From the NCBI RefSeq assembly GCF_024171925.1, contig NZ_JAMTCO010000007.1, positions 124,001 through 188,000 of the forward strand: a DNA stretch of 64,000 bases, in the 5' to 3' direction. Positions 34,628 through 43,284 of the stretch are shown one piece after another. Both the position numbers and the translations under genes were made by a program. The notes below the pieces were generated by a model that ran no database searches, was not told where the DNA came from, and saw nothing but the letters and a program-made list of their open reading frames with translations. Numbering within the stretch: position 1 is the stretch's first letter; each line of letters starts with the position of its first letter. The stretch comes from Actinokineospora diospyrosa (GTDB lineage Bacteria; Actinomycetota; Actinomycetes; Mycobacteriales; Pseudonocardiaceae).

Positions 34628-36268
34628 GTGACTACAACGGTGCTCCTCGACGCCGGCGTGGTGAGCCGCTGCAGGCGTCGCGTGCACCTGGAGCACGACC
34701 CCGCCATGCGCGATGTGCCGCGCGGTGCCCCCGACCCCACCTCTGAGCTGCGCAAAGCCGACGCCACCGCGCACCGGCGGGTGGTCGCCGACCAGCTGGC
34801 CGCCCGGTTCGGCGAGCGCTGGTACGAGGTGCCCACCGGCCCGGCCACCCGGTCGGCGGACCGCGAGGCGGCGACCCTCGCCGCGCTCACCGAGGGTCGC
34901 GATTTCATCTGGGGCGCCGCTCTCCCGCGCGACCCCCTCGCGGGTCGGCGCGGCAGCATGGACCTGCTGGTGCGGACCGCGGGCGGGTACGTGCCGGTGC
35001 TGGTGGTCCGGCACAAGGTCACCGACCCCGGCACGGGCGCGCGCACCTCCCCGCTCGAGGAGCTGGCCAACGTCGGCGGCACCCAGGACGGCACCCGCAA
35101 GGTCCGCCCGCAGCCGCGCGACCAGCTGCGGCTCGCGCACACCAGGCGGCTGCTGCAGGGCGCCGGGTTCGCCGACGAGCGCACCGCGTTCGCCGGGGTC
35201 ATCGGCCTCGACGGGGACGCGGTCGTCTGGCACGACCTGCAGGCGCCGACCTGGCCCGGCGGGCGGACCGCGCTCGCCGAGTACGACAGCCGCTTCGCCG
35301 ACCGGATCGCCGTCGCGACCGCCGCGGCCGCGGGTGAGCCCGCGCTCGCCGAGCCGTCGCGGATCGTGGAGTGCCGCAGCTGTCCGTGGTGGCCGGTGTG
35401 CGAGGCGGCCCTGGTGCAGACGCGCGACGTCAGCCTGGTCGTGCGCGGTGAGGACGCCGGGATGTTGCGCGCGGCTGGGGTGACCTCGGTCGACGCGCTC
35501 GCCGAGATCGACCCGCACGACACCGACGTGCCGCTGGTCGGGATGCCGGTGCAGGACGCGGTCGGCCTGGCGCGCGCGTGGCTGGCCGACCTGACCGTGG
35601 TGCGGCGCAGCCAGGTGATCGACGTGCCGCGCGCGGACGTCGAGGTCGACGTGGACATGGAGAGCTTCGGCGACGCGGGCGCGTACATGTGGGGTGTGCT
35701 GCTGTCCGGGGCCGACATCGGCGAGCCGCGGGGGTACCGGGCGTTCGTCAGCTGGGAGCCGTTGCCGACCGAGGACGAGGCGCGGTCGTTCGCCGAGTTC
35801 TGGCACTGGTTGACCGGGGTGCGGGCCGCGGCGGCCGAGCGGGGGCTGAGCTTCCGCGCCTACTGCTACAACGAACTCGCCGAGAACCGCTGGCTGCTGG
35901 CGTCGGTGCGCCGCTTCGGCGGGTACCCGGGTGTGCCGCGCAAGCGCGAGGTCATCTCGTTCATCGAGTCCGACGAGTGGTTCGACCTGTTCGGCAGCGT
36001 TCGGGAGTACTTCCTGTGCTCGCACGGCAAGGGGCTCAAGACGATCGCCCCGGTCGCCGGGTTCAGGTGGCGTGACCCGGAGGCGGGCGGCGAGAACTCG
36101 ATGCGTTGGTACCGCGACGCTGTTGGGCTTGACGGTGGTGAGCCGGAGCTACCGCAGCGCACGCGGTTGCTGGAGTACAACGAGGACGATGTCCGCGCCA
36201 CGGCGACGCTGCGGGAGTGGATGACCTCGCCCGCGGTGAACGAGATCCCGTACGTGGGCGACATCTGA
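34628..36268 (+). CDS. TM0106-type RecB-like putative nuclease
   Basis: A 546-residue protein. The N-terminal half holds a RecB-like (PD-(D/E)xK type) nuclease with a metal-binding Cys cluster [15 protein letters not shown] typical of Fe-S RecB nucleases. The C-terminal half (about 330-530) is RNase-H-like: [11 protein letters not shown], then [18 protein letters not shown]. It would cut or process nucleic acid in the cytoplasm; the pathway is unknown. The GTG at 34628 lacks a strong Shine-Dalgarno. It is on its own, followed by the mycothiol dehydrogenase after 65 bases. Confidence 0.9.
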   Translation: MTTTVLLDAGVVSRCRRRVHLEHDPAMRDVPRGAPDPTSELRKADATAHRRVVADQLAARFGERWYEVPTGPATRSADREAATLAALTEGRDFIWGAALPRDPLAGRRGSMDLLVRTAGGYVPVLVVRHKVTDPGTGARTSPLEELANVGGTQDGTRKVRPQPRDQLRLAHTRRLLQGAGFADERTAFAGVIGLDGDAVVWHDLQAPTWPGGRTALAEYDSRFADRIAVATAAAAGEPALAEPSRIVECRSCPWWPVCEAALVQTRDVSLVVRGEDAGMLRAAGVTSVDALAEIDPHDTDVPLVGMPVQDAVGLARAWLADLTVVRRSQVIDVPRADVEVDVDMESFGDAGAYMWGVLLSGADIGEPRGYRAFVSWEPLPTEDEARSFAEFWHWLTGVRAAAAERGLSFRAYCYNELAENRWLLASVRRFGGYPGVPRKREVISFIESDEWFDLFGSVREYFLCSHGKGLKTIAPVAGFRWRDPEAGGENSMRWYRDAVGLDGGEPELPQRTRLLEYNEDDVRATATLREWMTSPAVNEIPYVGDI

Positions 36269-36333
36269 CCATTCGCACCGGCGGGTGCACTCGAATACGG
36301 TTGGCGGCGTACCCGAGCAAGAGGAGCAGTTGT

Positions 36334-37419
36334 ATGCCGCAGCAGGTCCGGGGTGTCGTCGCCCGCGCCAAGGGACAGCCGGTCAGCGTCGAGACGATCA
36401 CCGTGCCCGACCCGGGTCCCGGCGAGGCGGTGGTGAAGGTCCTGACCTGCGGGGTCTGCCACACCGACCTGCACTACCGCGAGGGCGGCATCAACGACGA
36501 GTTCCCGTTCCTGCTCGGCCACGAGGCGTCCGGGATCGTCGAGTCGGTCGGTGACGGCGTGACCGACGTGGCGCCGGGGGACTTCGTGGTCCTCAACTGG
36601 CGCGCGGTGTGCGGCACGTGCCGGGCCTGCTTGAAGGGCAAGCCCTGGTACTGCTTCAGCACGCACAACGCCAAGCAGCCGATGACGCTGCAGGACGGCA
36701 CCGCCTTGTCGCCCGCGCTGGGCATCGGCGCGTTCATCGAGAAGACGCTTGTGCACAGTGGACAGTGCACGAAGGTCGACCCGGCCGCCTCGCCCGCCGC
36801 GGTGGGGTTGCTGGGCTGCGGTGTGATGGCCGGGATCGGTGCCGCGGTGAACACCGGTGCCGTCGGCCGCGGCGACAGCGTCGCGGTGATCGGGTGCGGC
36901 GGTGTCGGTGACGCGGCGATCGCGGGCGCCCGGCTGGCAGGCGCCACGACGATCATCGGCGTGGACGTCGACGACCGGAAGTTGGAGTGGGCCAAGGGGA
37001 TCGGCGCCACGCACACGGTCAACGCGGGCGCTGGCGACGTGGTCGCCGCGATCCAGGAGCTGACCGGCGGGTTCGGCGCGGACGTGGTGATCGACGCGGT
37101 CGGCCGCCCGGAGACCTGGAAGCAGGCGTTCTACGCGCGCGACCTGGCTGGCACGGTCGTGCTCGTCGGCGTGCCGACCCCGGACCTGCGCCTGGAGATG
37201 CCGCTGATCGACTTCTTCTCCCGCGGCGGATCGCTGAAGTCCAGCTGGTACGGCGACTGCCTGCCCTCACGCGACTTCCCGTACCTGGTCGACCTGTACC
37301 AGCAGGGCAGGTTGGACCTGGACGCGTTCGTGACCGAGAAGATCGCCCTGGACGAGGTCGAGGTCGCGTTCACCCGCATGCACCACGGTGACGTGCTGCG
37401 CTCGGTGGTGGTCCTCTGA
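36334..37419 (+). CDS. mscR: S-(hydroxymethyl)mycothiol dehydrogenase
   Basis: A 361-residue zinc-dependent medium-chain dehydrogenase. Catalytic zinc ligands appear in [11 protein letters not shown] (Cys39) and GHEASG; the structural zinc site is [15 protein letters not shown]. The Rossmann loop is [15 protein letters not shown]. It oxidises the formaldehyde-mycothiol adduct with NAD and can reduce S-nitrosomycothiol, so it marks a mycothiol-using actinobacterium. GAGGAG lies 8 bases before the ATG. The next gene's ATG overlaps its TGA. Confidence 0.95.
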   Translation: MPQQVRGVVARAKGQPVSVETITVPDPGPGEAVVKVLTCGVCHTDLHYREGGINDEFPFLLGHEASGIVESVGDGVTDVAPGDFVVLNWRAVCGTCRACLKGKPWYCFSTHNAKQPMTLQDGTALSPALGIGAFIEKTLVHSGQCTKVDPAASPAAVGLLGCGVMAGIGAAVNTGAVGRGDSVAVIGCGGVGDAAIAGARLAGATTIIGVDVDDRKLEWAKGIGATHTVNAGAGDVVAAIQELTGGFGADVVIDAVGRPETWKQAFYARDLAGTVVLVGVPTPDLRLEMPLIDFFSRGGSLKSSWYGDCLPSRDFPYLVDLYQQGRLDLDAFVTEKIALDEVEVAFTRMHHGDVLRSVVVL

Positions 37420-38045
37420 TGTCGGCCCGCGTCGACCACGTCGTCACCTCCGGCACCTTCAGCCTCGACGGCGGCACGTGGGAGGTGGACAACAACGTCT
37501 GGCTCGTCGGCGACGACCACGAGGTGGTGGTCATCGACGCCGCCCACGACCCCGACGAGATCCTCGCCGCCGTGGGCGACCGCGTGGTCCGCGCCATCAT
37601 CTGCACCCACGCCCACGACGACCACATCAACGCCGCGGCCGACCTCGCGACCGCCACGGACGCCCTGGTCCACCTGCACCCCGCCGACGACCCGCTCTGG
37701 CGCGTGCTCTACCCCGACGCCGACTACGAGCCCCTGCACGACGGCCAGCAGTTCGAGGTCGGCGGCGTCTTCCTGGAGGTGCTGCACACCCCGGGCCACG
37801 CCCCCGGCGCCGTCTGCGTCTACGCCCCGCAGCTGGACGCGATCTTCACCGGCGACACGTTGTTCCAGGGCGGCCCCGGTGCGACCGGCCGCTCCTTCAG
37901 CGACTTCCCGACCATCATCGACTCCATCAGCGAACGCCTCCTGGCGCTCCCGGTGAACACCAAGGTCTTCACCGGCCACGGCGACTCGACGACCATCGGC
38001 GCCGAGGCTCCCCACCTCGACGAGTGGATCGCCCGGGGCCACTGA
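37419..38045 (+). CDS. MBL-fold hydrolase paired with mycothiol dehydrogenase
   Basis: A 208-residue metallo-beta-lactamase-fold protein with the metal motif THAHDDH (His64, His66, Asp68, His69), HTPGHAPG, a Gly/Asp in FTGDTLFQGGPG and a final TGHGDST. It is translationally coupled to mscR (TGATG). In other actinobacteria this pair is constant; the hydrolase probably cleaves S-formylmycothiol, the dehydrogenase product, as glyoxalase-II-type enzymes do for glutathione thioesters. That substrate is inference from context. Confidence 0.9.
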   Translation: MSARVDHVVTSGTFSLDGGTWEVDNNVWLVGDDHEVVVIDAAHDPDEILAAVGDRVVRAIICTHAHDDHINAAADLATATDALVHLHPADDPLWRVLYPDADYEPLHDGQQFEVGGVFLEVLHTPGHAPGAVCVYAPQLDAIFTGDTLFQGGPGATGRSFSDFPTIIDSISERLLALPVNTKVFTGHGDSTTIGAEAPHLDEWIARGH

Positions 38046-38051
38046 GCCCGG

Positions 38052-38915
38052 TTACTTGAGGAGCCGGGAGAGCCTGCGGTCGGCCAAGGGCTTGCCGCCG
38101 GTCTGGCAGGTGGGGCAGTACTGGAACGACTTGTCCGCGAACGAGACCTCCCGGATCGTGTCCGAGCAGATCGGGCAGGGGAGGCCGGTGCGGGCGTGCA
38201 CTCGGAGGCCAGAGCGCTTCTCGCCCTTGAGGCGGGCGGCGTCTTGGCCTACCGAGCGGGTCACCGCGTCCGTCAGCACCGTGCGCATGGACTCGTAGAG
38301 GCGGTCCACCGCGTCTGCCGGTAGGCGGGCAGGCGTCGCGTAAGGCGACAGCTTGGCGACGTGCATGATCTCGTCGGAGTAGGCGTTGCCGATGCCCGCC
38401 AGCACGCGTTGGCTGGTGAGCAGGTTCTTGAGGCGTTCGGAGCGGCCGCCCAAGAGGGCACCGAACTCGTCGCGGGTCAGGGCGAGGGCGTCCGGGCCGA
38501 GGGTGGCGATCTGCTCGATCGTCGCCGGGTCCTCGACGATCCAGACCGCCAAGCCCTTCTTGGTGCCCGCCTCGGTGAGGTCGAAGCCGGGCCCTTGCCC
38601 CGGCGGACCCAGGTGCACGCGCAACGCCAGCGGGCCCTTACCGGGCTTCGGCGGCATCGCCGACATCGTGTCGGCCCAGCGCAGCCAGCCAGCCCGCGCC
38701 AGGTGGGTGACCAGGTGCAGGCCGTCAACCGCCAGGACCAGGTACTTGCCGTGCCGGGTCGCCCCGGTCACCTCCCGGTCGTGCAGCGCGGTCCAGGGCG
38801 GGCTGGCGGTCTTGAGGACGCTGAGCGACGCCACGTCGACGCGGTGGACGCGTCGGCCGACGGCGTGTTCGCGCAGGTGGTGGGCTAGGGCCTCGACCTC
38901 GGGGAGCTCCGGCAC
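38052..38915 (-). CDS. Fpg/Nei family DNA glycosylase
   Basis: A 287-residue base-excision repair enzyme. After Met removal the N-terminal Pro of MPELPEVEALAHHL acts as the nucleophile with Glu3. The helix-two-turn-helix region contains GIGNAYSDEIMH, and the zinc finger CPICSDTIREVSFADKSFQYCPTC (two CxxC pairs) is at the C-terminus. It removes oxidised bases and nicks the strand. It differs from classic MutM in parts of the middle, so it may be a Nei-type paralogue. The GTG at 38915 restores the invariant start. Confidence 0.93.
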   Translation of the reverse strand: MPELPEVEALAHHLREHAVGRRVHRVDVASLSVLKTASPPWTALHDREVTGATRHGKYLVLAVDGLHLVTHLARAGWLRWADTMSAMPPKPGKGPLALRVHLGPPGQGPGFDLTEAGTKKGLAVWIVEDPATIEQIATLGPDALALTRDEFGALLGGRSERLKNLLTSQRVLAGIGNAYSDEIMHVAKLSPYATPARLPADAVDRLYESMRTVLTDAVTRSVGQDAARLKGEKRSGLRVHARTGLPCPICSDTIREVSFADKSFQYCPTCQTGGKPLADRRLSRLLK

Positions 38916-38983
38916 GCCACCAGTCTCGCCGCTGGGTGGCGTGCTGTCATGCCCTGCGCCGGGGCGTGACCGGGTGGATACGG

Positions 38984-39421
38984 TCAGGTCAACGGCTTGA
39001 GGATGCCCTCGTAGCTGGGCTGCGTGTCCTGGCTGATCTCCTTGGCGATGCGCGTGATCTCGTTGCGCGCGCTGAAGTAGCCCCGGATCGTGCCCATCCA
39101 CCGCTCGGTGGGCTCACCGTCGCCGTCGTCGCCGGTCTCGGCGATCAGCGTCCACGGTCGCCGGATCGCCCAGCGCGCCGGGAAGAAGAGGATGGCCAGC
39201 ACGATGAGCAGCACTAACCAGCCGGGCACGAACACATCGGTTGGCATCCAGGCGACCAGCGCGACCACGAGGACCGAGATCAGCACCAACATCACCACAC
39301 CGGGCACGTACCCGGCTGCGACGTCGTGCTCGAAGTCGTCCTCGGTGGCCGGGGTGCGCCACTCGAGCGTGCCGTGCACGGTCCACAGCCGACCGTTCAC
39401 GTCGCGGACCTGACGCGTCAT
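38984..39421 (-). CDS. Hypothetical two-span membrane protein
   Basis: A 145-residue protein. A soluble N-terminal part starting MTRQVRDVNGRLWTVHG (a WxVxG-type pattern shared by a family of actinobacterial hypotheticals) leads to two transmembrane helices (about 38-58 and 65-85) and a basic cytoplasmic C-terminus with RWMGTIRGYF. The start at 39421 is supported by a purine-rich GGAGGGCAGGAG. Function unknown. Next to the glycosylase gene but probably separate. Confidence 0.78.
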   Translation of the reverse strand: MTRQVRDVNGRLWTVHGTLEWRTPATEDDFEHDVAAGYVPGVVMLVLISVLVVALVAWMPTDVFVPGWLVLLIVLAILFFPARWAIRRPWTLIAETGDDGDGEPTERWMGTIRGYFSARNEITRIAKEISQDTQPSYEGILKPLT

Positions 39422-39576
39422 CTCCTGCCCTCCGGCCGCCGGTGCGTGGCAGTGGCACGCACCCGGGTCTGACAGCACCAGGAGGCAACGTTACCTCCTC
39501 GGCGCTGCGACCAACGGGTGAAATGCCCGACCAGCCTGCGGCACCGATTCTGGCACCGGCGACCGGAGTTGATCAA

Positions 39577-41196
39577 CTAGCGGCGGCGTGGTGCACCCGT
39601 CACGGTGACCGTCGACACGGATTCGGCGCGGCTGCCGGACTGCCGGACCGAACCGGGGTAGCCGGGGTAGCGGGTCCTGGTGTACTCGACCTGCTTGGTG
39701 ACCGCGGTGGTCTGCCCGGCCGAGTTGACCTTGGTGGTGACCCTGGTCTCGGTGACCACGTCGTAGCGGTCGTAGATCGACCACTTCCGCTCGTAAGTGG
39801 TCTGCGTGTACACGACGGGCAGCGACTCGTCGTAGGGGTCCTCCGGCTGGAAGCCCATCCGGCCTGGCCGCCGCGGCGGTGACGTCTGGTTGGTCCTGCC
39901 GGGCTTCTCGGCCGCCTGCGTGTTCGTCTGCGGCTGGGCCTTGGCCGGGGTGGGCACCCGCACGACCTGACTGGCCGCCTGAGGGGGCTGCGCGGCGGCA
40001 GGCACCTCTTGGCGGGTCGTCGTCGTTGTCGGCGGTGTGACGTCACGGTCACCGGGCTGGTCCGCGTTGCCCGAGGGGCTGTCCGGTCGCTTGCGCTGAG
40101 TCGGGATGACCGCACCTGTCGGAGCCGGGGCGAGCCCGCCTGCCGCCGACGGGTCCGGGTTGATCAGCAGCTCGGTCGGCCCGGCGCCCTCGAAGTCCGC
40201 GTAGGCGTGCTGATCGACGCTCGCGCCCCACGGCACCAAGGCAAGCCCGAAGACGCCGACCGCGGCCGCTGAGGTAGCCGCAAGAGTCACCTGCATCTTC
40301 GCGGTGGACAGCAGCCCCTTAAGCGCACCGAATCCGGTGGCCGCCGTGGTGTTCGAGGCGACCATCCCGATCTGCTGCCACAACGCGACACCGGCGATGG
40401 GAGCTGCGATGAACGCGGCGTGGGCGCGCAAGCCGGAGCAGACGTCCTGTAGCTCTGCCTGCATCGAGGTACACGAAGGGCACGTCGACAGGTGAGCGCG
40501 GACCTTGCGCCGCTCAGTGCCCTTGATGCTGCCTGCCGTGTACGCGCCCAACTTCTCCAGGACGGACCGGCAGCCGGTAGAGCCACGGTCGACCGTTAGG
40601 TGTGCCTGGAGGTAGGCGGCGCGCAGCCCCTGCCGCGCGCGGCGGGCTAAAGCCGCTGTCGCGTTGGGGCTGAGTCCGAAGTTGCCCGCCACAACGGCGG
40701 GGCGCTCACCCTCGACCTCGACCTTCCACAGCACGCTGCGCCAACGTTCGGGCAGGCTGGTGAAAGCGCGGGTGATCAGGGTGCGCTCGGTCGACTGGCC
40801 GGTGTTGTCCGGCCCGGCGCCGACGCGGTGGCTCAACTCCTCGTCGCTCACCGGAACATCGCGCTTGCGGGCGTTCCACTCCCACGCGACGCGCCTGGTG
40901 ACGATCAGCAGGTAGCCGCGCACGTTGTCGACGGGGCCGGAACCGCGCCGAACCGCCTGCAACACGCGGAAGAAGGCCTCCGCGGCGAGGTCCTCGGCTT
41001 CGGCCCGGTCGTTGACCAGCCCGAGCGCGAGCCTGCGCACGGCGTCGGAATGTCGGGAGAACAGCTCACCGAACGCGGCGTCGTCGCCGGACCGGAGGCG
41101 TTGGAGGAGTGCCAGGTCTTCGCAGGCGGCGGTCGACGAACCAACCTCGTCGACATCGCGACGCCCGCTGGGAGCAGGCCGGTGAGTCTCGGTCAT
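39577..41196 (-). CDS. ECF sigma factor fused to zinc-finger anti-sigma, membrane helix and extracytoplasmic domain
   Basis: A 539-residue fusion. Sigma region 2 (about 30-105) shows LFSRHSDAVRRLALGLV and AEDLAAEAFFRVL; region 4 (about 145-205) shows TRAFTSLPERWRSVLWKVEVE and an HTH. A zinc-binding anti-sigma (ZAS) motif HLSTCPSC (Hx3CxxC) is near residue 255. A hydrophobic segment (about 305-325) is followed by a Pro/Thr/Gln-rich region and a C-terminal Tyr/Thr/Arg-rich beta segment with YERKWSIYDRYDVV. Sigma and its inhibitor being covalent suggests self-contained membrane-tethered control. AGGAGG precedes the ATG. Promoter target unknown. Confidence 0.85.
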   Translation of the reverse strand: MTETHRPAPSGRRDVDEVGSSTAACEDLALLQRLRSGDDAAFGELFSRHSDAVRRLALGLVNDRAEAEDLAAEAFFRVLQAVRRGSGPVDNVRGYLLIVTRRVAWEWNARKRDVPVSDEELSHRVGAGPDNTGQSTERTLITRAFTSLPERWRSVLWKVEVEGERPAVVAGNFGLSPNATAALARRARQGLRAAYLQAHLTVDRGSTGCRSVLEKLGAYTAGSIKGTERRKVRAHLSTCPSCTSMQAELQDVCSGLRAHAAFIAAPIAGVALWQQIGMVASNTTAATGFGALKGLLSTAKMQVTLAATSAAAVGVFGLALVPWGASVDQHAYADFEGAGPTELLINPDPSAAGGLAPAPTGAVIPTQRKRPDSPSGNADQPGDRDVTPPTTTTTRQEVPAAAQPPQAASQVVRVPTPAKAQPQTNTQAAEKPGRTNQTSPPRRPGRMGFQPEDPYDESLPVVYTQTTYERKWSIYDRYDVVTETRVTTKVNSAGQTTAVTKQVEYTRTRYPGYPGSVRQSGSRAESVSTVTVTGAPRRR

Positions 41197-41271
41197 CCGG
41201 CCCGGTACCTCCTCCTGGCCGTCGTGACAGTGTTGAACAAGATGCCACACGGGGTTGTCCAGCGGTCGATA

Positions 41272-41286
41272 AACGTGAATAACGTT
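41272..41286. promoter_or_regulatory. Small dyad upstream of the sigma-fusion gene
   Basis: AACGT and ACGTT around GAATA, 75 bases upstream of the sigma-fusion start. AT-rich for this genome. It could be an operator or part of the sigma's own promoter. Confidence 0.35.
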
Positions 41287-41407
41287 AAGAGGACCCCATC
41301 ATCTGTACTAGCCCGTCCAGTAGCGCGTGGCTGGCCCAACAGCACCCCCAAAGTCAGCGAGTGTGGGGAACGTACCCCCTCCGAGGTAGTGCCAGCGGAG
41401 CCTAAGC

Positions 41408-41413
41408 TATAGT
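41408..41413 (+). promoter_or_regulatory. Possible -10 box of the tRNA-Gly promoter
   Basis: TATAGT lies 27 bases before the tRNA-Gly 5' end, a suitable distance from a -10 to a processed tRNA. No good -35 is evident 17 bases upstream. Confidence 0.4.
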
Positions 41414-41439
41414 TCACACACCTACGCAAGACCGGGTAG

Positions 41440-41515
41440 GCGGATGTAGCGCAGCTGGTAGCGCATCACCTTGCCAAGGTGAGGGTCGCGAGTTCGAGTC
41501 TCGTCATCCGCTCCA
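41440..41515 (+). tRNA. tRNA-Gly (GCC), CCA encoded
   Basis: Acceptor GCGGATG pairs with CATCCGC, discriminator T, and the CCA end is encoded at 41513-41515, unlike the other tRNAs in this window. D-arm AGCGCAGCTGGTAGCGC, anticodon stem TCACC/GGTGA with loop TTGCCAA (anticodon GCC) and T-arm CGAGTTCGAGTCTCG are complete. Confidence 0.97.
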
Positions 41516-41520
41516 CGAAT

Positions 41521-41563
41521 AACTGGCGAGTGCTCATGCAGAGCACTCGCCAGTTCTCGTTTC
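41521..41563 (+). terminator. Terminator after tRNA-Gly
   Basis: A perfect 15-bp stem (AACTGGCGAGTGCTC with its complement) and a 5-base loop, followed by CTCGTTTC, starting 6 bases after the tRNA. Strong. Confidence 0.92.
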
Positions 41564-41642
41564 GCAGTGCCTTGTAGGGGCGCAGCCCCCACGCCCCGCT
41601 CGGGGGCAAGCCCCCGAACCCCCAAGCGGGCCGTAGGTGGCA

Positions 41643-43028
41643 TTAATCCTCGATGATCGCGGTAAGTCTGCCGGTCTTGACGGCCGTTGCGAGGTCGGCG
41701 TGGTCCGCCTCGGTCTGGTCCGCGTAAGACACCGCGTACTTGCCGAAAGCCTCGTCGAGCTCCTCACCGCAGTAGCCCGCGAGCAGCCGCGGATCTACGG
41801 AACGCGTGTGGGCACGGGCAAGCAGCGCACCGGCGAAGCGCCCGTAGTCGTCTAGGTGGTCGCGCTCGAGCGTGGTCGGGTCGATCTCGCCCTTGCGGTT
41901 GCGGAACTGCCGGACGATGTAGTGCCTGCCCGCCACGGTGGTCCACCCGAGCAGGATGTCGGTCTCCGCCTGCACGAGCCGCGCGCCGTGCACGATGCGC
42001 TTGCCCTCGTGCTTGGCCGGGGCGTGCCCGAGGTGGTGCGCCAACGCCGACGACTGGGCCTCCTTGACCTGCAGCACCAACGCCTCGTCACCGTTGCCGT
42101 GCAGCAGGACCAGGTAGTTGCGCAGGCCGACGCTGCCGGTGCCGACCACGCGGAAGGCCACGTCCGACACCCCGTACCGCATGATCAGGTTCCGCCGGGA
42201 CTCGCGCAGCGTCTCGACGTAGCCGGGCAGCGCGGCGACGACGGCGTCGGCCACCCGGTCGCTGACCGGGGTGAGCACCGGCGGCTCGGTCACGAACCGC
42301 CAGCGCTGGTCGGCGCCGCGCTGCGTCCACTTCGCGGCCACCTTGGCGCTGGTGTTCTTCCGCGCCTTCTTGGCCGCCCGCGCGAAGTCGTCGAGCAGCG
42401 CTTGGGCGTCGACCTTGGCCAGCACCGACTCGTCGCCCAGGGCCGACCAGGAGTCCAGGAACGGCTGCTCGGCGAGGTGGTCGAGCGCCTTGCGGTACGA
42501 GCGCACCACGTCCTCGGCCGCCTCCCGGCAGGACTTCTCCGAGAAGCCGCCCTCCCGGCCCGCCAGCACGATGCTCGTCGCCAGCCGCTTGAGGTCCCAC
42601 TCCCACGGGCCGGGCACGGTCTCGTCGAAGTCGTTGATGTCCATGACGATCTGGCCGTCCGGCGTACCGTAGAGCCCGAAGTTCGCCGCGTGCGCGTCAC
42701 CGCACAGCTGCGCCTCGAGGCCGGTGCGCGGCGTGCCCACCAGGTCGGCGGCCATCAAGCCCGCGCTGCCGCGGAAGAACGCGAACGGCGAGGCCAGCAT
42801 CCGGCCCACCCGCAGCGGGACCAGCTCCTCGACCCGACCGGCGTTGCTCGCGTCCAGGAAGTCCACGATCGGGGGACGGTCCGGCGCGAGGCTGACCGCC
42901 TTGTGGTCGCGCAACCCCGCCACCGCGCGCAGCGCCCTGCCCTGCGCGAAGACCTCGCCCGGCTCGACCCAACGCCCCAACGCCGCCGCGGTCTGTGCCC
43001 GCGCCCGTTCACCCATGGGCGACATCAT
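41643..43028 (-). CDS. DUF2252 domain protein
   Basis: A 461-residue cytoplasmic protein of the DUF2252 family, which shares features with the kinase/APH fold. Conserved pieces are FRGSAGLMAADL, LCGDAHAANFGLYG (a GDAHxxN kinase-like catalytic loop), VMDINDFDETVPGPWEWDLKRL (metal-binding DFD in the segment INDFDETVPG) and GRHYIVRQFRN. Function is unknown; it may phosphorylate a small molecule. Start at ATG 43028 or the next ATG at 43025. The upstream gap holds a DnaA-box cluster. Confidence 0.92.
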   Translation of the reverse strand: MMSPMGERARAQTAAALGRWVEPGEVFAQGRALRAVAGLRDHKAVSLAPDRPPIVDFLDASNAGRVEELVPLRVGRMLASPFAFFRGSAGLMAADLVGTPRTGLEAQLCGDAHAANFGLYGTPDGQIVMDINDFDETVPGPWEWDLKRLATSIVLAGREGGFSEKSCREAAEDVVRSYRKALDHLAEQPFLDSWSALGDESVLAKVDAQALLDDFARAAKKARKNTSAKVAAKWTQRGADQRWRFVTEPPVLTPVSDRVADAVVAALPGYVETLRESRRNLIMRYGVSDVAFRVVGTGSVGLRNYLVLLHGNGDEALVLQVKEAQSSALAHHLGHAPAKHEGKRIVHGARLVQAETDILLGWTTVAGRHYIVRQFRNRKGEIDPTTLERDHLDDYGRFAGALLARAHTRSVDPRLLAGYCGEELDEAFGKYAVSYADQTEADHADLATAVKTGRLTAIIED

Positions 43029-43128
43029 GCCTGTTCACCGCCGGTGTCGAGGCCGCGACGGCGAGGTTGGGTGTTGACCTTCGCCAACCAGACAAACCGC
43101 TTCTGGCCATTCGAACACTTGTGCACAC

Positions 43129-43284
43129 TGTGGATAACTCCTGTGGACAACCACTGCCGCGCGGCGTGTCCGAACGACTACCGATTCGACCCGGAAAATG
43201 GCCGTTGAGCTGGCAATTCACCCCGTAGGGGCGAGGCGGTGACGGGACGTGCCCAAACCGGAGTTATCCACAGGCTGGGGATAA
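43129..43284. promoter_or_regulatory. Second cluster of DnaA-box-like 9-mers
   Basis: TGTGGATAA (43129-43137), TGTGGACAA (43142-43150) and TTATCCACA (43264-43272) are perfect boxes; TGGGGATAA (43276-43284) has one mismatch. They sit in the 256-base gap between DUF2252 (start side) and the end of the MFS gene. See findings. Confidence 0.6.

Noticed and set aside
33979..35718. Minus-strand open frame of 579 codons over DUF6474 and the nuclease gene
   Set aside because: Antisense to the TM0106 gene; Ser/Arg-rich, no Shine-Dalgarno.
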